NCBI RefSeq assembly: GCF_900091515.1
Contig: NZ_LT607410.1
Span: 6,076,001 to 6,140,000 of the forward strand
DNA: 64,000 nucleotides
Direction: 5' to 3'
Source of the DNA: Micromonospora purpureochromogenes
GTDB lineage: Bacteria > Actinomycetota > Actinomycetes > Mycobacteriales > Micromonosporaceae
A program made the translations under genes and the position numbers. Of this stretch, positions 62,717 to 64,000 are shown piece after piece; position 1 is the first letter of the stretch; each line of letters starts with the position of its first letter. The notes beneath the pieces are model-generated. The model did not search any database. It saw only the letters and a program-made list of their open reading frames with translations, and was not told the origin of the DNA.

Positions 62717-64000
62717 CGCCGTCCACTCTCACTTTCGCCCCGGTTCAGTGCCGACCAGAAGGCTTCCCGCTCCCTGCAGAGCAAACCGTCCATGATCCGA
62801 ACCTCTGCGGCTGTCAGCTCGCGACCCTCAGCCTCGGCAATCGCCTCCAGGTCTCGCCGAACCTCGTAAAGAGGATGCTCCCACACCGCAACATCGTCCA
62901 TTGCGGCAAGATGCAGGCGCAGTTCGGCGACGTGGCCGTTGGACATCCGCAAGCTGAGCAGCACATCGCGATATCCGCTCGTCAGGGGCTTGATGAAACG
63001 ATCCTTGATGTTAAGCACCACAGCGTCGGTGCGCCGGCCCAACGCAGCAAGCGCTGCGTATACGTCTTCCAGGCGATCAAATTGCACCTTGGCTGCGGCC
63101 AGGTCCTTCAACTTGGATGCGTCGTTATCGTACTCAATGAGTTTGTCCAGAACACGGCGATAGCCCTTGCGTTGGCGCCGCCAGCCAGGGCGGCCATTGC
63201 CAGCCGCCAGGGACGAGGCGACCTGATTCAACTCGCGCTGCGCCACCTCGGCAGCCTGGTAGAGGTTCTTGAGGTACGCCAGCCGATATTCTTCATCGTG
63301 CTGCCTCGACAGATCGAAGTCGGACTGGTACACGGGTTGCTTACGGGCCTTGATGGCTTCTGAGATCTGCCGCTGCTCAGTAGTCAGTGGCGTCGCATGT
63401 ACGGACGACGCAGTAGAGGTGCCACGTGCCCGCCCCGTCGCGGAGATGTCGTCGAGCACTGACCCCAGGACGTCGATGGCCCGCTGATCGGCCGCGAGGT
63501 GGTGCAGCGTCAGCGGACGCGCCGTCAGCGAGTTCGCGAGCTCCGGCGTGGCCAGGACCATCCGAGCCAGATCCGGATGCTGCGTCAACTGCCTAGCCAG
63601 CGTCTCGGCGAGCATCGGCTCGCCGTACGGGGGCGTCTGCCACGTTTCGTCGAGCATGCGAGCAACTCGCGGATCGGCGAGCAACCGCGCCACGTCGTGG
63701 GCCGCCGCCTCGTCGAGGTGCGGGGCGAGCCGCCGAAGCGTCGGACCCTCGAGCTGGGCGGCCACCTCGGCAGGGGTGACGCCTGCTTCGAACACCGCGT
63801 CGAGACCGGCGCTCACCGCGACGACCTCACGAGCCGGCAGCCCGGCAGCCTGGCGCTCGCGGTACGCGAGTTGACGTGCTCGCCGCAGTTCTTCCGCTTC
63901 GCCGGGCGGCTCATCGGGATCCGGCGGAGGGTCGGGCGCGGCAGGTGGCACGCCGTTTGCCGGAGGACCGTTTCCAGGGGAAGCGATGCCCGGACCGTCG
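62713..64000 (-). CDS. C-terminal part of a polymorphic-toxin-like protein with RelA/SpoT-like domain (5' part missing)
   Basis: The minus-strand frame is open to the window edge (about 429 codons), so the GTG at 63951 is probably not the start. A Pro/Gly/Asp-rich linker is followed by helical repeats of type HPDLARMVLATPELANSLTARPLTLHHLA. The C-terminus has SKLKDLAAAKVQFDRLEDVYAALAAL, VLNIKDRFIKPLTSGYRDVLLSLRMSNGHVAELRLHL and WEHPLYEVRRDLE. The KDL, GYR and ExxLHL elements match the order in RelA/SpoT-fold toxins, with the Tyr and Glu conserved in (p)ppGpp/(p)ppApp synthetases. This domain placement at the C-terminus of a repeat protein is typical of polymorphic toxins. The enzyme activity is not proven. 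Confidence 0.7.
   Translation of the reverse strand, partial: DGPGIASPGNGPPANGVPPAAPDPPPDPDEPPGEAEELRRARQLAYRERQAAGLPAREVVAVSAGLDAVFEAGVTPAEVAAQLEGPTLRRLAPHLDEAAAHDVARLLADPRVARMLDETWQTPPYGEPMLAETLARQLTQHPDLARMVLATPELANSLTARPLTLHHLAADQRAIDVLGSVLDDISATGRARGTSTASSVHATPLTTEQRQISEAIKARKQPVYQSDFDLSRQHDEEYRLAYLKNLYQAAEVAQRELNQVASSLAAGNGRPGWRRQRKGYRRVLDKLIEYDNDASKLKDLAAAKVQFDRLEDVYAALAALGRRTDAVVLNIKDRFIKPLTSGYRDVLLSLRMSNGHVAELRLHLAAMDDVAVWEHPLYEVRRDLEAIAEAEGRELTAAEVRIMDGLLCREREAFWSALNRGESESGRR

Overview
The window comes from a high-GC actinobacterium, most probably Micromonosporaceae and likely Micromonospora or a close relative. The composition is strongly GC-rich with G/C-ending codons. Classic actinobacterial neighbourhoods are present: ftsE-ftsX-smpB-ssrA; mtrA-mtrB-lpqB-comF-hpf-secA; ahcY; and the manA/SIS isomerase/Trm112/manB group. 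GTG starts and 1-4 base stop/start overlaps are common. The genus call is inference; the phylum-level call is firm. I count about 58 protein genes, one tRNA and one tmRNA. No rRNA, CRISPR array, insertion sequence or phage was seen.

Layout. 1-4.0 kb: a truncated DinB-like gene and a VWA/AAA+ chelatase-type pair. 4.0-4.8 kb: a small island with a short GntR regulator, its likely operator and a 68-aa Cys-containing protein. 4.8-7.9 kb: a NarL-type two-component system with a membrane protein. 8-19.3 kb: metabolic and secreted functions (hemerythrin, two aldo/keto reductases, a membrane-anchored LPMO, CapA-like protein, histone-like protein, tRNA-Ala, YqgE, MTA phosphorylase, benzoylformate decarboxylase, a lipoprotein). 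19.4-24 kb: trans-translation and division genes, prfB and a PadR regulator. 24-29 kb: proline catabolism (P5C dehydrogenase), an excisionase-like HTH gene and an Rv3235-like gene. 29-40.5 kb: secA, four GNAT domains in two genes, hpf, comF, lpqB, mtrB, mtrA. 40.8-48.1 kb: a MoxR/DUF58/DUF4129/DUF4350 cluster with SpoIIM and RDD membrane proteins. 48.2-51.7 kb: the efeUOB iron/heme system with an IdeR/DmdR-type iron box. 52.3-60.3 kb: ahcY, manA, a CDF transporter, a sugar-phosphate isomerase, Trm112, manB and a secreted protein. 60.5-62.2 kb: endonuclease V and small genes. 62.3-64.0 kb: a candidate toxin-immunity pair whose toxin gene runs off the right edge.

Functional links. manA, the SIS isomerase and manB together interconvert fructose-6-P, mannose-6-P and mannose-1-P for mannosylated glycans. 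MtrAB-LpqB form one envelope-stress and division signalling unit. SmpB and tmRNA act together in ribosome rescue. EfeU, EfeO and EfeB act as one iron-uptake system.

The most interesting signals are: (1) pairs of GGCAAAC direct repeats, 10 bp apart, at the same distance from the start codons of the HTH gene and of the Rv3235-like gene; (2) a 59-bp tandem duplication between mtrB and lpqB that creates two relay mini-cistrons; (3) a RelA/SpoT-like polymorphic-toxin C-terminus with a coupled downstream ORF; (4) the GntR island with its CCTTAG/CTAAGG operator and 17-bp repeats.
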